Of a stretch of DNA of 64,000 nucleotides, positions 46,727 through 57,267 are shown piece after piece. The notes under the pieces were generated by a model. It was given only the letters and a program-made list of their open reading frames with translations, had not been told where the DNA came from and searched no databases. Both the position numbers and the translations under genes were made by a program. How positions within the stretch are numbered: position 1 is the stretch's first letter; each line of letters opens with the position of its first letter. Source of the DNA: Mercurialis annua (taxonomy: Eukaryota > Streptophyta > Magnoliopsida > Malpighiales > Euphorbiaceae); contig NC_065577.1 of NCBI RefSeq assembly GCF_937616625.2, positions 38,407,001 to 38,471,000 on the forward strand. Direction: 5' to 3'.

Positions 46727-47257
46727 ATGAAACGAAGCTTCCACGAATCGGATCAAATCGACAATCTATCGATGGCGAATTGCTTGATGCTACTCTCGCA
46801 AAGAAATGAAATTCTTTCGTTTCCATCTTTTGAAGCGATAAAAAGTTCAAATTTCACCTCTAATACTCGAATTTTCGAGTGCAAGACATGTAATCGTCAA
46901 TTTACGTCATTTCAAGCTCTAGGAGGCCACCGTGCGAGCCATAAGAAGCCTCGGTTAATGATTAATGGCGAATTAGGGTTAAGCTTGGACGGAAGATCGT
47001 CATCACCAGCGAAACCAAAGACTCATGAGTGTTCGATTTGCGGATTGGAGTTTGCGATAGGGCAAGCTTTGGGAGGTCATATGAGAAGGCATAGATCGGC
47101 TGCGATGAATAATACGGGTTCTCCGACGAGTAGTATAGATCAAACGGTGGTGATGAAGCCATCTGTTTTGAAGAAATCAAATAGCAAGAGGGTTTTGTGT
47201 TTAGATTTGAATTTGACTCCTCATGAGAATGATTTGGAGTTGTTTAAGATTTGGTAA
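46727..47257 (+). CDS. ZAT11/12-like: C2H2 zinc-finger repressor, ZAT11/ZAT12-like
   Basis: Intronless, 176 residues, normal for the class. Near the N-terminus is the L-box-like ANCLMLLS (about 17-24). Two plant C1-2i zinc fingers carry the invariant QALGGH: finger 1 at about 51-72 (FECKTCNRQFTSFQALGGHR) and finger 2 at about 102-122 (HECSICGLEFAIGQALGGHM). The linker is basic (SHKKPR). The C-terminus has an EAR repression motif, LDLNLTP. Proteins of this type enter the nucleus, bind DNA through the two fingers, and repress targets via TOPLESS-type corepressors in abiotic stress and reactive-oxygen responses. The END-LELF tail reminds me more of ZAT11 than ZAT12. The start is clear: the first ATG after a TATA box, with no upstream in-frame ATG. 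Its neighbour, the TDBD gene, is at a similar place relative to ZAT12 in Arabidopsis, as I recall. Confidence 0.93.
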   Translation: MKRSFHESDQIDNLSMANCLMLLSQRNEILSFPSFEAIKSSNFTSNTRIFECKTCNRQFTSFQALGGHRASHKKPRLMINGELGLSLDGRSSSPAKPKTHECSICGLEFAIGQALGGHMRRHRSAAMNNTGSPTSSIDQTVVMKPSVLKKSNSKRVLCLDLNLTPHENDLELFKIW

Positions 47258-47565
47258 GAGTTCAGCTCCTATGGTTGACTGTTTCTTTTAGATCTTAGTA
47301 ATTACTTATATTATACATACATGTAATTAATTAAATTATATCTATACTTATTATATGTATAACTCTTTATACATAGAATTTGATTTTTGATTTAGGGTTA
47401 GTGTTGTTTTTGTATTTTTATTTATTCACCTGTTAATAGATACAATGGATCATCAGAAACAATTAGCATATGCATAAATGAGAATTTCTTCTTCTTGATT
47501 TTTGATTTATTTTCCTTTTGAATTTAAATATTCTTTGCAAATTGTTGAATTGGATTTATTTGTCC

Positions 47566-47567
<2 letters not shown>

Positions 47568-47626
<59 letters not shown>
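47568..47626. repeat. (TTA)n microsatellite
   Basis: About 19 uninterrupted TTA/ATT triplets, 300 bp downstream of the ZAT stop codon. Confidence 0.97.
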
Positions 47627-48967
47627 GGAAAATCATGAGAGAAACATAGTGCAAATAACAATTTCGTGAGTGGATTGTATGAGATATTTAAGTTTCATTT
47701 TTTGCATAAATTTATGGCAAAATAAACTAATATATAAGCAACTATGATAAGATTGAAATATATATTTATATTTTTTTTAACAGTTTGGTCCAATAATTTA
47801 AATTTTAAATCAATTATATCCAAACACAAAGAAAAAAGACGAAGGTTCTAATTGATAAAAATAAAATATAATTCACTATTTTAAATTATTTTTATGACAA
47901 TTTATAAAAAGAAAATTTACAAAAACAAAAAGACTCATAAAAAATTTAATACCAACATATTGTTCGATAAATATCGGCATATAATTCCTTAATTTTTTAT
48001 GAGTTTACTCCTATTATGGACTAATTTATCGTTAAAATAAGTTTAGGGACTCAAAATTATTTTATTTCTATTAATTTTATTTTATAATTTTTATTTTTCT
48101 TTGATATATTAGACATAGATCATAAAATTAATAGACGAAACTAATAAATAAGAAAATTTACATATTAAATTTATCATGGTTTTGAATATATAATTCATTT
48201 AATCTAATTTTCTTGCCCAGTTTAATTTTTTATTGAAAACATGATCATTCTAAGTATGCTTGATGCAAAAAGTGTTGATTTACGTGTGATATACATAAAC
48301 AAATGTGTCACGTTGATAAACATGAAATTGTATGTATGTTATTGTTATTTGAACATCTCTATTCTCTAATACTATTTCTATAAAATTTCTTAGACTAATA
48401 ATTAGTGTAAAATTAGGAATAATGTGTAGGAAAAAGTCTTTTTTTTTCATCAATGCATTTTGAAGTATTTATATATTTTTCTAATCCATTTCAATTTGAG
48501 TTTACACATAATCAGGTTTAAAGTGGTTTTTCTAAGGTCTCAATTTGACAAAATAGTAAATACTACAATATTTAAAAACTACTAGTGGTATAACATTAAG
48601 CTAAGGTATTTATATATATGTGTGAAATACAGTATTATATATGCTTTTAAAATTATTTCAATAGAACATAAAAATAAATTTTATGCAATTTTCTCATTAT
48701 CAAACGGTTTGTTGATAAACAAATGGTGTTTGCTACGTGTTTTTATTTTTAAACCGAAAACTTCAAAAATCAAAAAGTCTTCTAACTCTATCCCAAAGGT
48801 TAGGTATTTTAGTTATAACTTGTCAGTATTTCAATAAGTTTCTTCCATCTCCACCTCCTTCGCATTAATTGATATGTGTTAATCATAGTTTAATTTATTT
48901 AATAAAAAGAACTTGATTTAATTATCTTATTAAAACAGTGGTTATTTTAATTCTTAAATTTACTAAA
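47627..48967. other. Intergenic, no gene seen
   Basis: AT-rich with scattered short frames only. A 71-codon frame at 48622 is Lys/Ile/Phe-rich and not supported. Confidence 0.4.
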
Positions 48968-49658
48968 CTAGTTTCGCATTACGTGCTATGCACGTGGCTC
49001 GTAATGTAACTCGTCAATGAGTATATTAATAAATTTATTATAATTATATTAATTTTTTATTTATAATTAATATTAAATTAATTAAGAATTTTTGTAAAAG
49101 TAAATATAATATATTCGGTTATTAAATCTTTTTCCATACTGAATTTATTATTCTTTTGGTTTTATAATAAGCATAATTAAATAATTAACTTAATTTTATT
49201 AATAATATCTTTAAAAATAATAACAAATACAGTATTTTAATTTTATAGTTTAATCAAACTAAAAGATAGGTATTTCTACTAATTTGGAGATAATTTAGCT
49301 ACCTATTCCAATTAGAATTTTAATTACAATAGTAATTAATTAAATAACTAATTAGTTAATGATTATAAAACTTTTATTTAATAGTAAACTGAAAAGGATT
49401 ATTCAGTAAATTTACATGTCCCCCTATCCGTGCTTTTATATATAGTATAGATATAGATAATCAAACTAAAAGATAGGTATTCCTACTAATTTGGAGATAA
49501 TTTAGCTACCTATTTTAATTAGGATTTTAATTACTATAGTAATTAATTAAATAACTAATTAGTTAATGACTATAAAACCTTTATTTAATAGTAAACTGAA
49601 AATGATTATTCAGTAAATTTGCCTGCCCCCCTATCCGTGCTTTTATATATAGTATAGA
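48968..49658 (-). mobile_element. Short non-autonomous Helitron
   Basis: On the minus strand it begins TCTATACTATATATAAAAGC (ending at 49658) and finishes in CTAG (48968-48971). The 3' hairpin ACGTGC-ATA-GCACGT (48981-48995) lies nine bases before the CTAG. The element sits between A and T, the Helitron target. No Rep/helicase coding. An internal 207-bp tandem duplication (next entry) repeats its 5' end. Confidence 0.82.
49252..49658. repeat. 207-bp tandem duplication including the Helitron 5' end
   Basis: AATCAAACTAAAAGATAGGT at 49252 recurs at 49459. Both units end in CCCCCTATCCGTGCTTTTAT and the ATATAGTATAGAT that forms the Helitron start on the minus strand, so the element carries two potential 5' ends. 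Confidence 0.88.
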
Positions 49659-50556
49659 TAGTAGTATAGGTATAGATAATGCTAGATACATTATTTTTTT
49701 ATGAATAAAAACAATATTTATTTCATATATTTTATCTCTCATTTTTCTATAAAATGTTTATTTGTTTTTATTATGAAAATTTGAGGAATATCGATCACAT
49801 AATAATAAAAAGATGTTTGGTATTTATAAATAATTTGTAAGTAAAGAAATTACTTTATTATTTCTTAATTATTGTATGCAATTTATTCTCTAAAGTTTTA
49901 TTTTCATAATAAATGACTTTTGACACCTTAGATATATAATTATATGAATGCTCAGATCATGGCTGAGTGTCGAACTTGAATTCAAATAGAAATATTCCCA
50001 AATCACAAAAACTCATATTTTCACACAAAAACATTCATATTTTCAGATTTGATGCATGAGAAATAATAGCGTAAAACAATACAATGTAAATGGAGCTTTT
50101 TAAATTTAGTTGGTAGTAGGTAAGTAGGCAGTCATCAAAAACTGTAGCATAGATAAAATTCAAGGGCAAAAATTAATAGACAATTAAATAGGAAAAATTG
50201 CCCATTTGAGTCCCTGATTTGTCCTATTTTTGACATTGAATTCCTGCTTTTTTTTATTTATTCAACATTGAGCTCCTACACTTTGAATTTTTTAGAAATT
50301 AAGTCCTTATGTCTCAGAAGGTGTTTACGGTGTCAATTTAGACCCAAAAAAACTAATTTGTCAATCAAGTTTTTCATTTTTTTATATCATTACATTCTTA
50401 ATCATTAAAAATATGCTAAATGTGTGATCTTTAAAGTAATCAGACCTTTATTCCATTTGATTTTTAAATTTAATTAAATGATATGCAAGTAATACTTATT
50501 AATTAAATGATATGCAAGTAATACTTACTCAAATATCTTCTTCTATGTTATACTCC
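49659..50556. other. Intergenic, no gene seen
   Basis: AT-rich. At about 50200-50350 there is one arm (TTGCCCATTTGAGTCCCTG, TTGACATTGAATTCCTGC) typical of a fold-back element, without a clear partner. Confidence 0.4.
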
Positions 50557-50851
50557 GACTTAAGTGGCAATATGCCCCTCAATTTGTAAGTAATGGGCAA
50601 TTAACACATAAATTAACTTTGTAGGCAAATCAGTACACGAACTTGATGATTATGGGCAATTTGCCCCTATAATTTGTGAGTTCATTGTATCCTAAATTGG
50701 TAATTTGCCCCCTTAACTTGTAAGTTAATTTATCAAAATAGGCTAATTGCCCATAATTAACAAGTTCGTGTATTGATTTGCCAACAAGGTTAATTTATGT
50801 GTTAATTGTTCATTGCTTACAAGTTGAAGGAGCAAATTGCTACATAAGTCA
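50557..50851. mobile_element. 295-bp MITE inserted at a Stowaway tip
   Basis: Starts GACTTAAGTGGCAA and ends in the reverse, TTGCTACATAAGTC. The arms are paired for over 100 bases (TAACACATAAATTAAC against GTTAATTTATGTGTTAA). The 9-bp TSD TTATACTCC is at 50548-50556 and 50852-50860. The right copy runs into CTTCCGTCCTA, a Stowaway end without its partner, so this MITE hit that older element. Confidence 0.85.
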
Positions 50852-50860
50852 TTATACTCC

Positions 50861-52700
50861 TTCCGTCCTAAATTGATAGGCAGTTTAGGACAAACACAAA
50901 TATTAAAAAATTTAGTAAACCTATACAAAATGAATAATTCTATAAAACATATCACTTATCACTATTTAATGGAATGTTGATGGATTTTTTATATATTTAA
51001 AAGAGAAAAAAAACCAGCTCGGACAAGAAAGAAAAGGATATCCACAAACAAAGTATTGGACCAGTGATCCACTTGGTTCTGTATATATGTCGGCCCATTT
51101 ATTTCATTTATCACTCTATGAAGATTATTTGAGAATTAATTTTTTTTTAGTTTTACTAAAGAAAAGTACATTTGAGGATAACAATTCTATTATTAAATAT
51201 TTTATCTATGAATAGTATAAATGTCTATTAAAGGAAAACATAGTTAAAATCAACCCCACATGCAATAAGCTCTGTTTACCTTAAGTCTTTTTTAGGAAAA
51301 AAATTAATAAGAAATCTGCATTACGATTTTGTTATTGTAAATTAGCTAACAATATTTGTCATTACATTAAACATTGTAATTAGTAAGTTAAGTTGTCTAA
51401 AATTATAGATTTATATGGTAAGTTTATCCCACAGACTGTGTCCAACTAAATTACCTTAAATGGTTCACTAATATTTTACATTATCTCTGTTGAGAAATTG
51501 TTCCGGAAGCTCGATCGGTCAATATCGATTAGTTCACCCGTAAATAGAGATAACTTAATTCCGCTATATTACTACATGATAATAATATTAAAAATATTAA
51601 TACTTAATAATATAGTAAAATTCCATTAATTTTATTCACGAATGTTAGAGATATAATTTACTCAAAATAATATATTTCTAATACTTTATAAAAAAATACA
51701 AAGAAAAAAAGTATTTAATTGTGATTTAGCACAAAACGTGTGGGCTAATTAGTCATTATGGATAGAATTGCTTTGCCAAAAGTTAATGTATATTATGCCT
51801 TTTGCCAAGTGAAAAGTCCAGTCATGCCCCTCACCAAATTCCCAAATATAAAAATGAAACAGTTTGATAATCAAGGGCCACTTAATAGTACTTTTTTAAA
51901 ATATTTAATTGGTGGCTTTTATTTCAAATCATCCTGCTAAATTTTCTAAATATATTTATAAATAAATCTATTTACATTTCATATTCTTTTAATATATAAT
52001 TTATATTTGACATATTATAATTTTGAAATAAAATGAAACAAAACGACAGAATTTTCTAGACAATTATTGATCATACCATATATTCGTGAAATAATTTAAA
52101 AATAAATTATGCAATTGCTACATTCAGTTGTCATAGCTAAGAAAACGTATTACTAAATTTTATTATTCTAATAACATTTAAAAAAATTACAATGCAATAA
52201 ATTTATTGATACTTTAATTTTCATAAGTAGCATGTATTATATTATTTGATATAAGGTTTTTATTTTTTTGCTAACACTTGATAAAGCAAAAGATTAAAAA
52301 ATTATTGTTATTTTTTTCTAATAAAAAGCAGTATAATAAAAAAAATAAAAAATTGAAACTAAAATCCATATGTGTACTTGTACTCTACCATACCAGATTG
52401 CCCCACCTAAGTAAAGACTAAAGAGACTGATATATATCTGATAAAAAAAAGCATAAATAAGAAACAAATTAAACGACACCACATCGCAACTTATCATGTA
52501 CACTACTTACCATATATACACAACAAAAACACTCAAAATCATTTTCCACCGTTAGATCACCATAAACCTCAGTCAACATATTTAACGGTCTCAAATTTCA
52601 CCTTAAACAAACTCAAAATCCACGTGTAAGATACTCATTTGTCACACCATAAATAACAACATACACCTGAAGTATCATATTTTGAGCACTCTAGTCGCTT
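50861..52700. other. Intergenic and upstream region of the TDBD gene
   Basis: No gene. It starts with an orphan Stowaway-like end (CTTCCGTCCTAAATTG). The rest is AT-rich; the last 200 bases contain a CCACGTGTAA box at about 52620 and precede the TDBD promoter. Confidence 0.4.
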
Positions 52701-52707
52701 CCCCTTG

Positions 52708-53149
52708 TATATATCTCGGTACTCTTCAAACTCAAGTCATTTTCTCTTCCGCTCACTCTCACTCTTTACGTCGCCGGATATTTCTCCGACGATAACTTCG
52801 GCGAAGGTAAATTTTACTGAAGCTTCTCAGTTACACTATTAATTTGCTAGTTTTGTTTTGTAAACGTACTAGAAATGCGGTTTAATTTGTATGCAATTTG
52901 AATTTGATAATTTTAGTTGATTTAATTGCTTGTTTTGTATGATCATGAGCATATTTAATTATTTAAGTTCGTTCTAATATTTAATTTTGAATTTTTTTGG
53001 TTTTGTAGGTTTATGGTTATTGTATGAGGTTGAGCTTGATCATCATCAGATTGTAGTATCATCATCATTGGCTGTCTGCTGCTGGTAATAGAAGAACGCC
53101 GTCGGATAAAGGATTTTTTGACGGTTTTGGAGTGTAAAATCGAGTTAAA
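52708..53149 (+). promoter_or_regulatory. TDBD gene promoter, non-coding exon and uORFs
   Basis: A TATATAT box lies at about 52708. A non-coding first exon ends at 52806 (GAAG then GTAAAT), intron 1 is 52807-53008, and exon 2 begins at 53009. The exon 2 leader holds two small upstream frames: ATG at 53013 (MVIV then TGA) and ATG at 53024 (ten codons, stop at 53056). The first stop and second start overlap as ATGA. These may reduce or gate translation of the main frame. Confidence 0.6.
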
Positions 53150-56100
53150 ATGGTACGCTTTTTTTCTTTGTTAAATTTATTATCATATGAAGCAATTCTA
53201 CTTTTGTTCAAATTAAATTTGTGTTAATTTATAGAGTTTTAAATTAGTGAATTGATAGATGATTAATTTCATAGTGCTTGTTTTTGGTAAATGTTTGATT
53301 CTTTTGTATGAATTGCTATATCAGTTTTGTATGTTGTTGAGTTTCATGACTATTAGTGATCATGAAAGCTCACGGGAGGTTGAAAGAATGATTTAAAAGA
53401 AAATTGAATTAAAACTAAACAAATTTGGTGAAGAAATTTATGAGATTTTCTCCAATAGCTTGACATCTGCTTTTCTTAACGATTTCTAATGAATAATGGA
53501 ACAACTTAGCCGAATCTTGTACTGTATATTTTTCTGGTAAAGAATGTGAATAGCTCTTTTGTTTGCATTCTTGTCTAAATAAAAATTTCCCTCCTATGTT
53601 GGAAGATTTACAAATATTTGGAATTTAGAGTATTTGATTAAAATGAGCCATAGTTTTTGGTATTGTGATTTTCGGTAAATTGAATTATTTGGTTAGGATC
53701 CTTGGATTTTTGGAGATCTAATTCTACTTGTACACGTGTTATGTGATGCCTTCTTGTTTTTTAATTTCATTTATGTTTGCATGCATTCATGTTCTATATC
53801 AGCCAATTTGAAATTGCCTTTTCCGATTGATTCTAGTCATAGCCTTCCCTCCAAGTTTGAAAGATTTTCAAAAAATGATAATTAAGTACTTGATTAAAAT
53901 GAGCCATAGATTTTGGTTTTGTGATTTTCGGTAAATTGGTAGAAGTTGTTAGGATCGTTGGATTCTGGTGATATAGTTATTCTTGTACACGTGTTATGCG
54001 ATGCTTTTCAATTTCATTTAGTGATGAATGTGAAATACAATTTTTTTTTGCATTCTTATCTATATCTGCCAATTTGGAATTAGCTTTTCCGGATTTTAAT
54101 AATAAAAATTCCCCCTCCAAATTTGAAAGATTTATAAAAATTAATATTTAGAGTATTTGATTAAGAAGAGCCATAGTTTTTGGTATTGGGATTTTTGGTA
54201 AATCGGGGATTTGGTTAGGATCGTTGGATTTTTGTAGATGTAAATCTGTTTGTACACGTGTTACATGATTCTTTCTTCTTGTCAATTTCATTTGATAATG
54301 AATGTGACACAAACTAATGTTTGCATGCTTGTCTCTATCTGCGAATTTGGAATTGCCTTCTCCATATGATTTTAATAATAGTTTCCCCTCCAAGTTTGGA
54401 AGATTTACAAAAGTTGATATTTAAAGTATTTGATTAAAAGCCATAGTTTTTGGTATTGTGATTTTTGGTAAATCAGCAGATTTGGCTAGTAGTGTTAGAT
54501 TTTTGGCGATCTAGTTTTGCTTGTACACGTGTTATGCGATGCTTTGTTCTTTTTCAATTTCATTTGGTAATGAATGTGATACAAACTTTTGTTAGCATTC
54601 CTGTCTATATTTCCTAATTTGGAATTGCCCTTTCCAATTGATTTTAATAATAGTTTGCCCACCAAGTTCGGAAGATTTACAAAAATTGATATTTCGAGTA
54701 TTTTATTAAAACGAGACATAGTTTTTTGGTAGAGTAATTTTTGGTAAATTGGTGAATTTGGTTAGGAATTAGGATCGTTAGATTTTTGGAGATCGTTAGA
54801 TTTTTGGAGACAAACACGAGTTACGCGATTCTTTCTTCTTTTTTCATTTCACTTGGTAATGATTGTGAAGTGTACTTATGTTTGCATTCTTGTCTATATC
54901 TGCCAATTTGGAATTGTTTTTTCCGGTTGATTTTGATAATTTCCCCCTCCAAGTTTGGAAAATTTTAAAAAATGACATTTAGAGTATTTGATTAAAACGA
55001 GCCATAGTTTTTGGTATTGTGATTTTTGGTGAATTGGTGGACTTGATTAGGATCGTAGGATTTCCGGAGATCTAGTTCTGCTTGTACACGTGTTACGTGA
55101 TGCTTTCTCAGTTTTTCATTTTCATTTGATAATGTATGTGACACACTTTTGTTTGCATTTTTGTCTACATCTTCAAATTTGGAATCGCCTTTTTCGATTG
55201 ATTTACTAATAGCTTCCCCTCCAAGTTTGTAAGATTTTCAAAAATTGTTATTTAGGGTATTTGATTAAATGAGCCATAGTTTTTGGTACAGTGATTTTTT
55301 TTAATTGGTGGCTTTGTTTAGGATCGCTAGATTTTCGGAGACCTAGTTCTTCTTATACACGTGTTACACGACGCTCTCTTTTTCAAATTCATTTAGTAAT
55401 GAATGTGACATGCACTTTTGTTGTTAGTAGCTAGAAATTTAATGCCACCACATTATCAGTGGGGCTCAATGTGTGTCCTTTAAGATCTCTTAGGGTGTGA
55501 GTGTGGAGGCTTGAACCCAAGACCTCCAACTCATGGGAGAAAGCCCCCACCACTAGGCCACACGAACTTTTGTTTGCATTCTTGTTTATATCGGCCAATT
55601 TGGAATTGCTTTTGTCAGTCAAATTTATTAATAGTTTCCCCTCCCAAGATTGGAAGATCTACAAAAATTGTTATTTGGAGCATTTGATTAAAACGAGCCA
55701 TGTATTGTGAGTTTTGGTAAATTGGTAGATTTGATTACGATCGTTGGATCTGTTGGAGATCAATGTCCGCTTGTACACGTGTTAAGTGATGCTTTCTTCG
55801 TTTTGAATTTCATTATCTTATTTACTGAGTTTTAGCTAGCACTAACTGAGATTGGATAGTTATTGCTATTTATCTGGGAAACAAAATGTAAAATTTATAT
55901 TTTGTGAGAATAAAAATATCCTGACAAGCACTTGTTAATAAGGATGCGAAAGTAGGTATCTAGACACATCTTTGACTTAAAATCTGTCAACTCCTTTGTG
56001 CCCCAAAGAATATATTCTCTCATTGACATTCTTAAAGTTCTATGAAGTTTCTTATCAAGTTCAGAAAAAGCCTTTTTCTCTCATTTTTTAAATTTTTTTG

Positions 56101-57213
56101 CAATCAATTTCAATACATGCTTTGTATCATACCATAAAATCTTCAGATGTACAACAATTAATCTTTGCTTTTGAAGAGTTATAAATAGCTGAGTGGGTCT
56201 GACTGACACAAGAATGTTGTGTGTCTGGTTCAAGTGGGATGCATACATTATCTAGAAAGCTCTTATTAGCACTTTAAGAGTGAATGGATATGGATCTATC
56301 ATCTAAAATGTAATGTTGATCCTTGACCGCGATGCCTACTTTGGAAATAATTGATTATATAGTAAGTAGAGGTCGCATTTGATGATCATGTCAATATAGG
56401 AACTCTTTAGGCATTTCCCAATCACATAAATAAACTCAAAGAACCAATTTATGGGGGTATAGACTGATTAGAATTTCTGTTGAAAGCAACTAAAGGCAGA
56501 TTGTTGAGAATCCTTACATCATAAAACGTTATTGAAAAAGAAAACTGTAAGTAGATGTTTCCAGTTATGAAGGAATAGTTCAGTTGAACTCTGGAATCTC
56601 GATAGAACACTACTATGCATGGTTTTTGATACAATTCTATTTTTGTCCACTTCTTTCTTTATTTATCAAAAAATTACCTTGACATCTATGAGATTGACGC
56701 AAATTTACTTCCATAAGTTTAGATGGCTTTAATTTGTATTTGTAACTATGATAGGAGATCGCGATATAAGATAAGAAATGTGATCAGACTGAATCAAAAT
56801 ATAAGCTATAAAGTCACAGATGCATGTGTATGATTTTCCCCTGTTAAACACCACATGTGAGAATTGAACCATAAATCTGTGTCACTGTACTGTACCTTTA
56901 AATTTAATTGGATGAATTATCCGTTGGATTTCGAACATGCTTGCACATTGAAGCTTATTTCCTTGAATGGTCGTGTTTGTCTGTTTGTGTGCTTGTAAGC
57001 GCATGCTCGTTTGTAACTGAATGAAGTAATGTCGAATGAGGAGATCATATTATAATTAAGTGAAACATTAAAATTGAAATCCAACCTTCTATCGGTCTGT
57101 TAGTTGCTGTTTCTGTCATGTACGAAGTGCTGAAGTGTTGCTCACATCACCTGTTCAATTTCTGAGTTTCAGGAAAGATTCTCTTTCATTAATTAGCTAT
57201 TAATTGATTTAAT

Positions 57214-57267
<54 letters not shown>

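Noticed and set aside
55423..55565. Functional tRNA gene on the minus strand
   Set aside because: Box A and box B are present but no cloverleaf acceptor stem is visible, and a 9-bp target duplication flanks the unit; it is a SINE.
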